Shown here: positions 23,275-34,482 of the stretch, piece by piece
How positions within the stretch are numbered: the stretch's first letter is position 1
Layout: every line of letters begins with the position of its first letter
Assembly: GCA_029783825.1 (NCBI GenBank)
Contig: JAREIK010001332.1
Location: forward strand, 2,094,314-2,158,313
From: Sapria himalayana
Taxonomy: Eukaryota; Streptophyta; Magnoliopsida; Malpighiales; Rafflesiaceae
Reading direction: 5' to 3'
Length of the DNA stretch: 64,000 nt
The notes under the pieces: generated by a model
The model's database searches: none
Seen by the model: the letters and a program-made list of their open reading frames with translations, nothing else
What the model was told of the DNA's origin: nothing
Translations under genes and position numbers: made by a program

Positions 23275-24425
23275 TGATAGGGATAGTGCCATGTAAAGCA
23301 TGAATGTGTATTTATATTTTATGAAATTAATAAAAGTGTCGTATTTATAACATTTAGCTATTTTGTGTATATGTATGAGTGAAACAAATCTTAGATTTAT
23401 TATTGTAACCATAATGTCAGTGTATAACAGTTATATACGAGAGGATTGAGGTTATAGAATTATAAATCATATTGCTCATAATAAATTAATTGAATTTTGG
23501 AGATCTTCAAAGTAAATATTACTAGGGCGGTCCACTATCATTGAGAATGAAGTGACCTTAATCCAAGTCACTAATATGAGGACATTAAAGAGGAGGCTTC
23601 ATATATAATAGGATTATATAGGATAGGACCAAGGCATAGTTTTTGAATTCTTTTAAATACCATTTATCTCAAGAATTAAAACAACGCCACTAAATGATCA
23701 TATGCAAATCAGTCTCAATTCTGAGTAGTCATAGACTTCTATTTAAGTCAATTGGGCCTTTTGAGTCATGTGTTAAAACCCGTTATGAAATGGGCATAAT
23801 ACTTGTGTCTTGGAGGCCCATTAATGTATGCAGCTGAGAATGTAAACTATGGATATAGAATCCAACACCTCCTATGGAAGCTGGACACTTGGTTCCCTTA
23901 AGTATTGAGTCTAGAATTGAACTGTTTGAACAATCTAATTTATAATAGGTTTATAAATTAATTGTTCACTAGTGGATTAATGGAACATAAGGATCCAGAT
24001 ATAATTAGAGAAGCAAAATGGTAATTTCACCCGACTTTAGTTATGAACCACTTCTTGGAGGATTGAACTGCATGTAATGATTAAATCAATGGACACTCTA
24101 AATTTCTGAGTAAAATTGATACTATAAGGACAAGAGTTTAATTTCAAGTTTTTAGTGGAATAACTTTGAAATTAATAAATTAAAATAATTGATTAAAGAG
24201 TTTAATTAATTATTGAATTTATTAGAGCTTGAAATTATATGTCCATGGGTCTCAATTTCACCTCCTTTATTACTACAATGAATGATTCATGATTTGGTAT
24301 AAGTTACACTCTCTTTAGCCATATAAAATGATGAGAATAACAATTAGTTGTTATTAGAATTCGAATTTTATTCGTTTGCTAATTTAATAAGGAAATAATC
24401 TGCAAAGGGTAATAATATTAAATAT

Positions 24426-25041
24426 CATTAATTCATTTCCTTATTTGATAAGAATTTTAATTTAATAATATAAAATATAATTAATTCATTTCCTTATTTG
24501 ATAAGGATTTGAATTTAAGAATATTAAATATTATTAATTCAAATCCTTATTTGATAAGGATTTAAATTTAAGAATATTAAATATTAATAATTCATTTCAT
24601 TATTTGATAAGGATTTGAATTTAAATATATTAAATATTATTAATTTATTTCCTTATTTGGTAAGGATTTGAATTTAAGAATATTAAATATTATTAATTAA
24701 TTTTCTTATTTGATAAGGATTTGAATTTAACAATATTAAATATTATTAATTCATTTCCTTATTTGATAAAGATTTGAATTTAAGAATATTAAATGTATAT
24801 AATTCATTTTCTTATTTAATAAGGATTTGAATTTAAGAATATTAAATATTATTAATTCATTTCCTTATTTGATAAGGATTTGAATTTAAGAAAATTAAAT
24901 ATTATTAATTCATTTCCTTATTTGAGAAGGATTTGAATTTAAGAATATTAAATATTAGTAATTCATTTCCTTTTTTGATAAGAATTTGGATTTAAGAATA
25001 TTAAATATAATTAATTTATTTCCTTATTTGTTAAGGATTTG
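24426..25041 (+). repeat. 53-bp minisatellite array in the left Copia LTR, 12 copies
   Basis: Twelve head-to-tail monomers of 53 bp, each centred on TCCTTATTTGATAAGGA, a perfect 7-bp stem with a TTG loop. Flanking bases extend the dyad to about 15 bp per arm with two mismatches. The rest of each monomer is TTAAGAATATTAAATATTA-like. One variant (TATAATTCATTTTC) appears as monomer 8 here. There are no spacers, so this is a tandem satellite and not CRISPR. Confidence 0.95.
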
Positions 25042-25047
25042 AAACAT

Positions 25048-25057
25048 CTATAAAAAT
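25048..25057 (+). promoter_or_regulatory. TATA box of the Copia left LTR
   Basis: CTATAAAAAT lies immediately after the last 53-bp monomer and is preserved at 32661-32670 in the right LTR. Transcription would start about 30 bp downstream, which would make the upstream repeat array part of U3. Confidence 0.75.
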
Positions 25058-25413
25058 CAAAGCAGATTTATTTATTTTTTTGCTAACTCTAGCCTCCAAG
25101 AGAGTTTTTTCTCCTAAGAGACCCCTTACATCAAGTGTTGAGTACGCAAGGTAGATCTAGAGTGTATTGTTCCAGATCTGAATCATTGGTGCCCACACAC
25201 CTTAAGGAAGGAGGGCGAAATTGAAGACTCAGTTACAGGGAGTTCTCTCAATCCTACAAGTCAGGAAATCTCTTATAACAATAAAAGGTATAAATTTGAT
25301 CTTCATCTTTTTATATTAATATGTGTTTGCATGGATTCCTGCTAAAATATGAATTCATTAAAAATATTTTAAAAACTAATTCCGCTGTGTTTTCAGATTT
25401 CATTCCCAATAAC

Positions 25414-25426
25414 TGGTATCAGAGGG
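25414..25426 (+). promoter_or_regulatory. Primer-binding site, initiator tRNA-Met
   Basis: TGGTATCAGAGG lies two bases after the LTR end and matches the 3' end complement of initiator tRNA-Met (TGGTATCAGAGC) except for the last base. Confidence 0.9.
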
Positions 25427-26918
25427 AGGTTATGATCCTCCGACCCGTGGGTTATTCAGAGCAGTTCATGTAAATGCATATTAATATATTTGTTTTTATT
25501 GTGATTAAGAAAATTGTTTTCTTGATTCATACATGAGTGGGCATTCTTGCATATTTTAATGTGTGATTATTTATGTTGGTGTATGGATGAATGAGGGTCA
25601 TTAATTATATGATATTTTTGGGTTAGGTTTTATTATTTCTCCTAGATCTTATGTAAGCCATTAATGGCATAAAATTTTTTGTAATTTTTTTTCTTTTGGT
25701 GGACCAGAAATTACACAATGGACTTGGGCATTAAGATCTTTGGGAATTATGTAATTGCAAGAAGCCTATTATGTAATTCCATTATTTTTCAAAAGTTGTA
25801 ATTATTAGAAATACCCAAAAACATGAGGCTCGTTCTTTTATTTATTTACTTCATGTTATCAAATGTATGAGATGCAATTTGTATAACATGGCCATGCATA
25901 TAAAATGTCATACATGAATGCCCACCATATTGTGTCATGCATACCATCCTTTAGAAACATGTTCTACTAGGAATATTTATTTATTTACCGCTGAATAATA
26001 AATTAAATAATGGATATAGTTTAATAGTTAAACTTGGTAATTTCCAATTTAATTTAATTGGGCTTGCATGATTAATGGTTAGATCCTTTTTAACCTAGAT
26101 TATACAATTTTAATAAAATAATTGATAATAAATAAACAATAAGTCCAAATATGTTTGGACTTAAAGTTAGTAAATTGGCCTTATGAACTATAGAGCTAGG
26201 TTTACCTAAATTGGTTAGGTTCAAATAGATCAGATTAGTTTTAACTAATAAACCTTGGTCCAAATAGATTGAACTCTATATGCCTATTTAATTTAATGAA
26301 ATTAAATTTTTATAACCTAGTAATAAATTGTATAGAATATAATAATTTGCTAAGATTATAAAACATATGATATTTTACACAAGGAGTGGTAGAAGGGCAT
26401 GTGACAATATGCCCTATGGTCTCCATGGTTAGTCAAACACCGTGAAGTTTTAGGTGGCGCCTAGTGACACCTTGATTACATCCTTCATACGGAGGGTGTC
26501 CACATGGGCTAATATCATCATTGCACTTCCTTTGCAATAGGGTTTGGATGATGTATTCCATGATTGACCAAACCTACGGCGGCAATCTTAGGTTAAGTTG
26601 TTTGAATGTGAAATGATGGGTCACACTTAAGAAGATACAATTAAATGGTTAATTGTATCTTCACCGAAACAAAGGTAGTTAATAAATGAGGGAAAATATG
26701 AGATATTTTGAGTCTCATTTATTAATTTGAGATAGTCTCAAATTTAATTTATAATTAATATGACCTACCCTACGGCGGCATATTAATTGTAGGTTAATTT
26801 ACCTTGGATTAGTTTTTTTGTGTTTTAAATGCATGCATCACTATTATTATATCAAAATATATTTGATGTTTCTTCTGCTATATGTAATAAATATTTTATT
26901 TATTTAATTTCAGTAATC
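25427..26918 (+). other. Long Copia leader, no coding sequence
   Basis: About 1.5 kb separates the primer-binding site from the gag ATG. It holds two copies of CCTACGGCGGCA about 195 bp apart (26570 and 26765), each followed by a TAGGTTAA-type block. A pyrimidine-rich TTTATTTAATTTCAG precedes the gag ATG by a few bases and looks like a 3' splice site, so a leader intron is possible. No open frame of note. Confidence 0.6.
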
Positions 26919-27810
26919 ATGTCTGCCTCTAACCCCATAATTGCTTTACTCACGAATGAATCCTTAAACGGTGATAATTTTATCAAGTGGAAAAGTAATG
27001 TTAATATCATGCTGGTCTGTGAGAAAAATAGATTTGTTCTCACTGAGGAATGTCCTGCAGAACCTGTAGCCAATGCCACTCATAGTGTATAAGAACCATA
27101 TGAATGTTGGATTTGAGCCAATAACAAAGCTCGAGTTTATATGCTAGCCAGCATGTCAAACGTTCTTAGGCTAAATCATGAGAGGATGGAAACTGCCATT
27201 AAGATTATGGATTCCCTCCAAAACATATTCAGGAAACAATCCGAACAGTCACGTCATTAAGCTACTAGAAAGTACATGAACATGAAGATAAGTAAAGGTG
27301 CTCCTATTTGTGACCATATTCTGAACATGGCAAATTATATAAATGAGGCAAAGCTACATGGGGCCATAATAGATGAGCGCACCCAAGTGAGTATAATATT
27401 GGATTCGTTGACTCATGATTCCTTCAATTCACCAGCACCTATGTTATGAACAAGCTGGACTACAATATAACCCAGTTGCTGAATGAATTGCAAACCTTCG
27501 AGGCCATCTTGAACACAAGATCTCAAAAGGCTGAAGCAAATGTTGCTTAAGCTAATGCCTCATCCTCTTTAAAAAAAGAAGAAGAAGAAGAAGAACACAA
27601 AGGGTGCTTCTGCAGGAAGACCGAACAAGAAGCAGAATGCTTTCAAAGCAATCTATAAGAAAAAGGACTCCAGGGAAAAGAAACACAAAAAAAAATCTTT
27701 CCACTGTGGAGTCGAAGGACATTGGAAGAGAAACTGTAACAAGTATCTCTCCAAACTGAAGGAGAAAAAGAAAGGTAAAATTGATCTACTAGTTTTAGAA
27801 GCCAATTTAG
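26919..27810 (+). pseudogene. Copia gag remnant
   Basis: ATG at 26919 gives MSASNPIIALLTNESLNGDNFIKWK, the usual Copia gag opening (LxGxNFxxWK). Stops follow at 27090 and 27114, then MNMKISKGAPICDHILNM, and after a frameshift near 27425 STYVMNKLDYNITQLLNELQ. A GAA-repeat at 27577-27594 accompanies another frame change. The zinc knuckle at about 27697-27740 reads SFHCGVEGHWKRNC: the first Cys of CxxCx4Hx4C has become Ser. Gag would package the RNA. Confidence 0.92.
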
Positions 27811-28250
27811 TGGAAGTTGATAGTCAATCATGGATAATTGATTTAGGGTCCACTAACCATATTTGTTCTTCTTTTAAGATGCTTAGTTCTTCTAGGGAAC
27901 TTGCTGAAGGGGAGTGCTCGATGGTAGTTAGAAATGAGGCCGACGTGTTGGTAGTTGTAGTGGGAGTTGTTCATTTAGAATTAGGGAATACATTTCTTGT
28001 TTTGAACAATGTTTATTGCATTCTTGGATTCAGAAGAAATTTGATTTTAGTTTCTAAATTATATGAATAATTGTTTACTGGTTTATTTAATAATAATCAA
28101 ATTATTATTTCTAGAAATGATTTAAATATTTTTCATGCAAATAATGAAAATGGACTTTACATTTTAAGGCCAAACAAATGAACACTCCTTAACACTGAAC
28201 TATTTAGAGTAGAACATCCTAAGCCTAAGAAGCAAAAGATTCTTGATAAT
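27811..28250 (+). pseudogene. Copia protease remnant
   Basis: From 27828: SWIIDLGSTNHICSS, the Copia protease active site. The usual D-S-G is D-L-G here, so catalytic function is doubtful. The open frame continues to 28070 with VLNNVYCILGFRRNLILVSKL (family: L..VLYVPGLRRNLISVSKL) and, past one stop, into NGLYILRPNK. It is fused in frame with integrase in the normal polyprotein. Confidence 0.92.
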
Positions 28251-29150
28251 GATGACACGTACCTTTGGCACCTAAGATTAGGACATATAAGCTTGGATAG
28301 GATTAACAGACTAGTAGAGGATGGTCATTTAAAAGTGATAAAAGTTAGAAATCTTCTAGCCTGTAAATCCTATCTGGAAGGCAAAATGACTAAGAGATCT
28401 TTCTCGACAAAGGGCTTTAGGGCAAAGGAATCACTTGAACTTGTACATTCAGATGTTTGCGGGCCTCTGGATGTCCAAGCTAGGGGTAGTTACGAATACT
28501 TCGTCACTTTCATTGATGACCATTCTAGGTACGAGCATGTTTACCAAATACAAAGAAAATCTAAAAATTTTGGAAAGTTTAAAGAATTCATTGTAGAAGC
28601 TAAAAGATAGCTAGGTAAGTCAATATTCTGCCTCGATCGGATCAAGAAGGTGAATACCTTGATACAGAGTTCAAGAATCACCTAATAAAGCTTGGCATTG
28701 TATTCCACCTCATAGCACATGGAACGCCACAATAGAATGGCATAGCAGAAAGAAGAAATCGAATAATGCTTGACATGGTTAGGTCTATGATGAGCCACTC
28801 CTCATTGTCACTATCATTCTGGGGATATGCACTACAAACTGCACTATCTATCCAACACACACCCTTAGAGATATGGTGTGGTATTAAACCCAATTTAAGT
28901 CATATCCGTATATGGGGGTGTACAACACATGTGCTGAAAGGAAAGACTGGGAAACTAGAACCACGAACAGAAGTATGTCTATTTGTTGGTTACCCCACAT
29001 GCACGAGGGAAGGTTTGTTCTATAATCCTCAAGATAAGAAAATATTTATATCAACAAATGCTACCTTTCTTGAAAATGACTACATGACAAACTTCAAACC
29101 TCGAAGTAGGGTTCTAATAAAAAAATTACAATCTGATTAGATCAGACCAC
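28251..29150 (+). pseudogene. Copia integrase remnant
   Basis: The zinc-binding module reads YLWHLRLGHISLDRI, then ACKSYLEGKMTKRSF (the CESCLEGK of the family has lost its second Cys to Tyr). The core has LVHSDVCGP (first Asp, 28450) and FVTFIDDHSRY (second Asp, near 28515). After a stop (28608) and frame change come GTPQ-stop-NGIAERRNR with the catalytic Glu (about 28747), MLDMVRSMM, SFWGYALQTA and LSHIRIWGC. The C-terminal part runs through EVCLFVGYPTCTREGLFY to 29140. Confidence 0.94.
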
Positions 29151-30400
29151 GACCAGTAATCATTACTGGGGAACACAACAAAGAGACTACAAATCCTATA
29201 CAGGATATCATTACACCTCAAAGTAGTGGAAGGATTTCTAAAAAACCAATTCGCTACACATGGATTGGTGAAGCAAATGTTGTTGTAACCAATACTAGTG
29301 ATGATGATCCATTGTCATACAAGCATGCGATGTATGATTCTGATAAGGAAAAATGGCTAATAGCCATGGAACAAGAAATGAATCTATGTATTCCAATTCA
29401 GTATGGGAACTTGTAGATCTACCTGAATCAGTCAGGTCCATTGGGTGCAAATGGAACTATAAGAAAAAGAGAGGTGTGGATGTGAAAGTGGAGACTTTCA
29501 AAGAATGGCTAGTAGCAAAAGGCTATACACAAAAGGAGGGAGTTGATTATGAAAAGACTTTCTTCCGGTAGCTATGATTAAATCCATTCGCATCCTTCTT
29601 TCCATTGCTGCTGCTTTCGATTATGAGATATGGTAAATGGATGCCAATCAGTTTTTTGACTGGTTATCTTGATGAAAGCATTTATATGATGAAACTAGAG
29701 GGTTTCATAGTTAAAGGTCATGAGCAGAAAATATGCAAGCTGATTAAGTCCATTTATAGGCTTAAGTAAGCTTCAAGGTCTTGGAACCTAAGGTTTGATG
29801 AGATGATCAATACCTTCGATTTCGAACAAAATGTTGATGAACCTTGTGTTTAAAAGTACATCAAGGAAACCAAAGTAGTCTTTTTGGTGCTGTACGTGGA
29901 TGATATCCTATTCATTCGTAATGATATAGAATTATTGTCTGACCTAAAAAAAATGTTAGTCAAAAAGTTTTAAATGAAAGATTTGGGACAAGTGAGTTAT
30001 GTACTTGGAATCCAAATCATAAGGGATTGTAAGAATAGACTCTTGGCACTGTCTCAAGCATCTTATATTGATAAGGTGTTGGCTCGATTTTCAATGCAGA
30101 ATTCTAAGAAGGGTTACCTACCGATCCGACATAGAATTATCCTTTCAAAGGAGTAGTGTCCTACAACACCTCAAGAAGAACAGTACATGAGACGGGTTCC
30201 TTTTTCCTTAGCAGTGGACAGCCTCATGTATGTCATGCCGTGTACAAGACCAGACATCTGCTATGCGGTGGGAAATGTTAGACGTTATCAATCCAACCCT
30301 GGGTTAGCACACTGAATTGCAGCAAGGTACATTCTCAAGTATCTAAGGAGAACGAGAAACTATATGTTGATTTATTCAAGCGCCGACTTGAATTTCATAG
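29151..30400 (+). pseudogene. Copia reverse transcriptase remnant
   Basis: It starts after the integrase with SYKHAMYDSDKEKWLIAMEQEM, then VWELVDLPESVRSIGCKW and LVAKGYTQKEGVDYEKTFF. A one-base deletion at 29570 breaks the frame, and SPVAMIKSIRILLSIAAAFD resumes. The catalytic FLVLYVDDILFI (YVDD at 29893-29904) is intact. MKDLGQVSYVLGIQIIRD and LSQASYIDKVLARF follow (29974-30156), then MYVMPCTRPDICYAV. Several stops. This is the best preserved RT in the window. Confidence 0.95.
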
Positions 30401-30872
30401 ATATACTAATTCTGACTTCATGAAAGATGATGAAAGTCGAAAGTCGTTGTCTGGGTCAGTATTCACTCTTGATGGTAGAGTTGTGGTATGTAGAAGTGTA
30501 AAACAATCCAACATCATATATTCTACCACGGAAGCTAAATATATAGAGGATTGTGACGTAGCTAAAGAAGCGGTCTGGCTCAAGAACTTCATTACAGATC
30601 TGGAAGTTGTTCCAAATATGGATATAGTACTTTATTGTGACAATTGTGGAGCTGTGGCAAACTCCAAAGAACCAAGGAGTCATAGAAGAGTGAAACATAT
30701 AAAGAGGAAGTATCATCTGATTAGAGAAATTGTACACCAGAGTGAGGTGGCTGTTATGAAGGTAACATCATATGACAACCTTGCAGATCCATTCACCAAG
30801 ATGTTACCTACAAAATCGTTAAAGGGTCACTTATATGGGATGGGTTTAAAAGACATGTCTCACATGCTTTAG
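30401..30872 (+). pseudogene. Copia RNase H, largely open
   Basis: The open frame from 30420 to the stop at 30870-30872 (150 codons) reads KSLSGSVFTLDGRVVVCRS, STTEAKYIEDCDVAKEAVWL, YCDNCGAVANSKEPRSHRR and LADPFTKMLPTKSL. This covers most of the Copia RNase H domain to its natural end, but the start (the DADW region) is out of frame. Only 14 bases separate the stop from the right LTR. The purine-rich GAGCAAGTGAGATA there is the likely polypurine tract. Confidence 0.94.
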
Positions 30873-30886
30873 AGCAAGTGAGATAT
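30873..30886 (+). promoter_or_regulatory. Polypurine tract of the Copia element
   Basis: GAGCAAGTGAGATA directly precedes the right LTR start (TGTTAGGGATAG). It is the primer site for plus-strand DNA synthesis by position and composition. Confidence 0.7.
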
Positions 30887-33022
30887 TGTTAGGGATAGTG
30901 CCCTGTAAAGCATGAATTTGTATTTATGCTTTATGAAATTAATAAAAGTGTAGTATTTATTACATTTAGTTATTTTGTGCATTATGTATGAGTGAAACAT
31001 CACAAATTTCTAGATTTATTATTATAACCATAATGCCAGTGTATAATAGTTATACACGAGAGGATAGAAATTATGGATTATAAATCATATTGTCCGTAAT
31101 AAATTAATTGAGTTTGGGGATCTCCAAATTAAATATTACTAGGGTGGTCCACTATCATTGAGAATGAAGTGACCTTAATCTGGGTCACTAATGTGGGGAC
31201 ATTAAAGTAGAGGCTCAATATATAATAAGAATATATAGGACAGGACCAAGGCATAGTTTTTAAATTCTTTTAAATACCGTTTATCTCAAGAATTAAAATA
31301 GTATCCCTAGATGATCTTATGCAGAATAGTCTCAATCTTGAGTAGTCATAGACTTTTGTTTATGTCAATTGGGCCTTTTGAGTCATGGGTTAAAACCCGT
31401 TATGAAATGGGAACAATGCTTGTATCTTGGAGGGCCATTGATGTATGCAGCTGGGAATGTAAACTATGGACATGGAATCCAACACTTCCTATAGAAGCTG
31501 AATAGTTGCTTCCCTTAAGTATTGGCTCAGGAACTAAATAGTTTGAGCACTCTAATTTATAACAGGTTTATAAATTAACTATTCACTAGTGGATTAATAG
31601 AACTTAAGGATCAAGATATAATTAGAGGAGAAAAATGATAATTTCACCCGACTCTAGTTATGAACTACTTCTTGGAGGATAGGACTGCATGTAATGATTA
31701 AATCAATGAACACTCTAAATTTCTGAGTAAAATTGATACTATAAGGACAAGAGTTCAATTTCAAGTTTTTAGTGGAATAACTCTGAAATTATTAAATTAA
31801 AATAATTGATTAAAGAGTTTAAATAATTATTGAATTTATTAAAGCTTGAAATTATAGCTCCATGGGTCTCATTTCCTCCTTTATTACTACAATGAATAAT
31901 TCATGATTTGGTATAAATTACAATCTCTTTAGCAATATAAAATGATGAGAATAACAATCAGTTGTTATTTGAATTCGAATTTTATTCGTTTGCTAATTGA
32001 ATAAGGAAATAATTTGCAAAGGGTAATAATATTAAATATCATTAATTCATTTCCTTATTTTATAAGGATTTGAATTTAAAAATATTAAATATTATTAATT
32101 CATTTCATTATTTGATAATGATTTGAATTTACGAATATTAAATATTATTAATTCATTTTCTTATTTGATAATGATTTGAATTTTAGAATATTAATATTAT
32201 TAATTCATTTACTTATTTGATAAGGACTTGAATTTAAGAATATTAAATATTATTAATTCATTTCCTTATTTGATAAGGATTTGAATTTAAGAATATTAAA
32301 TATATATAATTCATTTTCTTATTTGATAAGGATTTGAATTTAAGAATATTAAAAATTATTACTTCATTTCCTTATTTGATAATGATTTGGATTTAAGAAT
32401 ATTAAATATTATTAATTCATTTCTTTATTTGATAAGGATTTAAATTTAAGAATATTAAATATTATTAATTCATTTACTTATTTGATAAGGATTTGAATTT
32501 AAGAATATTAAATGTATATAATTTATTTTCTTATTTGATAAGGATTTGAATTTAAAAATATTAAATATTATTAATTCATTTCCTTATTTGATAAGAATTT
32601 GAATTTAAGAATATTAAATATAATTAATTCATTTCTTTATTTGATAAGGATTTGAGATGTCTATAAAAACCAAAGCAAATTTGTTTCCTATTTTGTTACC
32701 CTAGTCTCCAAGAGAGTTTTTCTCCTAAGTGACCCCTTGCATCAATTATTGAGTACGCAAGGTAGATCTAGAGTGCATTATTCTAGATCTGAATCATTGG
32801 TTCCCACACACCTCAAGGAATGAGGGAAAAATTGAAGACTCTGGTATAGGGTATTCTTTTAATCCTACAAGCCAACAAATCTTTTATAATAATAAAAGGT
32901 ATAGATCTGATCTCCATCTTTTGATATTAATATGTGTTTGCATGGATTCCTGCTAAAATAAAAATTCATGATAAATATTTTAAAAACTAATTCCACTATG
33001 TTTTTGGATTTCATTCCCAATA
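30887..33022 (+). repeat. Right LTR of the Copia element (2,136 bp)
   Basis: It starts TGTTAGGGATAGTGCC and ends TTCATTCCCAATA. It carries its own 12-copy 53-bp array at 32041-32655 and a TATA box CTATAAAAAC at 32661-32670. The two LTRs are nearly equal in length. Confidence 0.95.
32041..32655 (+). repeat. 53-bp minisatellite array in the right Copia LTR, 12 copies
   Basis: Same monomer and copy number as the left array. Here the TATAATTCATTTTC-type variant occurs at monomers 6 and 10 instead of monomer 8 only, so the arrays have been rearranged relative to each other while keeping 12 units. Monomer 3 is one base short. Confidence 0.95.
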
Positions 33023-34462
33023 TAGAGTCATGACCACTTTCTATATTTCCAACTTTAAGCTTAAGAGATCATAGTTGAAGTTGTGACTTTCTTTTGAAAG
33101 ACATGACTTCCTACTATGAGTAATGTAAAATTGCTCAAATATAAAATCAGAAGATAAAAAAATTAGATCTATCTCTCATTCTTCTTCCTCTCCCTTCACA
33201 TAACATATAAAGCCACAATAACTACCAAATCCTAGGGGTGAATTTTGCTCTCTCTATGGGTGAATTTTGCACTTCCTAATAGTTCCACAAGCAAACATGC
33301 GATGCAAAACTTATTGTAATCATTATAGTTGGAGGTTGTGACTCTCAAACACCCAATTTCTAAAATAGATATTAAAATTTTCCATCAAAATAATATGAGT
33401 CGAGGGTTTTTATAATTTAAATATATGTGGTGTGATGTTGGTTTTTATATATGAGTGAATGTTTGATTTATTTTGTGTCATTCATATTAATGGTAGGTGA
33501 TTATCATAATAAATTTATATGAGATTATCATGGTAGACATTCATAGGTAAACCATGAGGCTCACTCATGCATATGGTAGTAAGGAAGTGTTAGCCCTTGC
33601 AACTATAATGCATGAGATAAAAATATACATTGAAACTTGATATTTAGGCATATTAATCATCATGAGAATAATGCTGATGAAGATGAAACTATGAATACAT
33701 TTACATGTCAATTCATTATACACATCATAAAATAAATGGTTCTTGATAAGGATAAATATTATATAAAATATTTTTCTGAGGGGTTTACCATTAGAATAAG
33801 AGTCACACCATCACCATAAAAAATGTTGTAAGTAATCCTCAGAATATGCATGAATATGTGTAAACTCACATGGTGATGATAGCCCTTGTGAATTGATTTT
33901 GTATATATGGTTATCACTAGTGAAACTTGTTGGAAGTACGTATTAATTGTAAGAGTATGACACTTATGAAGCCAAAAGTATAAATACTTACAATCATGTC
34001 AATCTTTGGTCTATATGATACTTGAGGTTAGATAATAAGAGTGTGCATATGAATTAATTATCAAAAACAATTTATAAAGTTGCATAAATATATGGGATTG
34101 TGAATAACTCTCGAATAGAGATGAATTATTGTCTTTGTGGTGATGTACCGAGGGGATAACTATAAGTGGACTACCATTGGGATAGACTCAATGGTGACAA
34201 TCACATTGTATGTCATTATTGCAAAGAGTCATTACATAATACCTCAACTTTTATTTTATGTCCAACATAATGCAAGTTGAGAAACTTAAACATTTCCACA
34301 TAGAAACTTAATGAATTGTCTCACTATTGAATAGCCAAACTATCAATACAATTCTTATATGATTGATATATGGATGAAAGTACACTTTACTACTAGTATG
34401 ACCCATACACTTGTAGATCTTTGTTGATGAGATATTTTCATCAACAAGCTTTTATGGTATCA
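33023..34462 (+). repeat. GTCATGAC-family LTR 'A', part 3
   Basis: It begins with the right Copia target duplication (TAGAG) and continues LTR A, aligning with 38275-39838: TAGAGTCATGACCACTTTCTA is shared across the insertion point. The TGTGACTC-CAAACACCC, AACTCTCGAATAGAGATGAAT and TCTCACTATTGAATAGCC blocks also match. It ends AAGCTTTTATGGTATCA at 34462, giving the TG...CA form expected of an LTR end. Confidence 0.85.
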
Positions 34463-34482
34463 ATTAATTGATACCATAAAAG
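34449..34482. repeat. 34-bp perfect palindrome at the LTR 'A' 3' end
   Basis: The 17 bases 34449-34465 (starting CTTTTATGGTATCA) are exactly reverse-complementary to 34466-34482, with no loop. The dyad centre lies four bases beyond the inferred LTR terminus. The other LTR copies have only one arm (39825-39838 and 47011-47026 inverted). Confidence 0.9.

Larger units (their letters stand above)
23275..25411 (+). repeat. Left LTR of the Copia element (2,137 bp)
   Basis: It starts TGATAGGGATAGTGCC and ends TTCATTCCCAATA next to the primer-binding site. The 12-copy 53-bp array at 24426-25041 occupies the part of U3 just upstream of the TATA box. It is collinear throughout with the right LTR. The terminal dinucleotides are TG...TA, the expected CA being mutated at both copies. 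Confidence 0.95.
23275..33022 (+). mobile_element. Tork/Tnt1-like Copia retrotransposon, 9.75 kb
   Basis: Two LTRs of 2,137 and 2,136 bp flank a 5.5-kb internal region with gag, PR, INT, RT and RNase H in Copia order. The target duplication is CAGAG (23270-23274) against TAGAG (33023-33027), one mismatch. The unoccupied paralogous site near 38274 reads TAGAG, which supports the boundaries. Assignment to the Tork/Tnt1 group rests on CFHC-type gag, EGKMTKR and LYVDDIL motifs and is tentative at lineage level. All domains carry stops or frameshifts, so it could move only with proteins from another copy. Confidence 0.95.

Noticed and set aside
24426..25041. A possible CRISPR array (regular repeats of constant length).
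   Set aside because: Monomers are directly adjacent with no unique spacers, and the array lies in a plant Copia LTR, duplicated in both LTRs.
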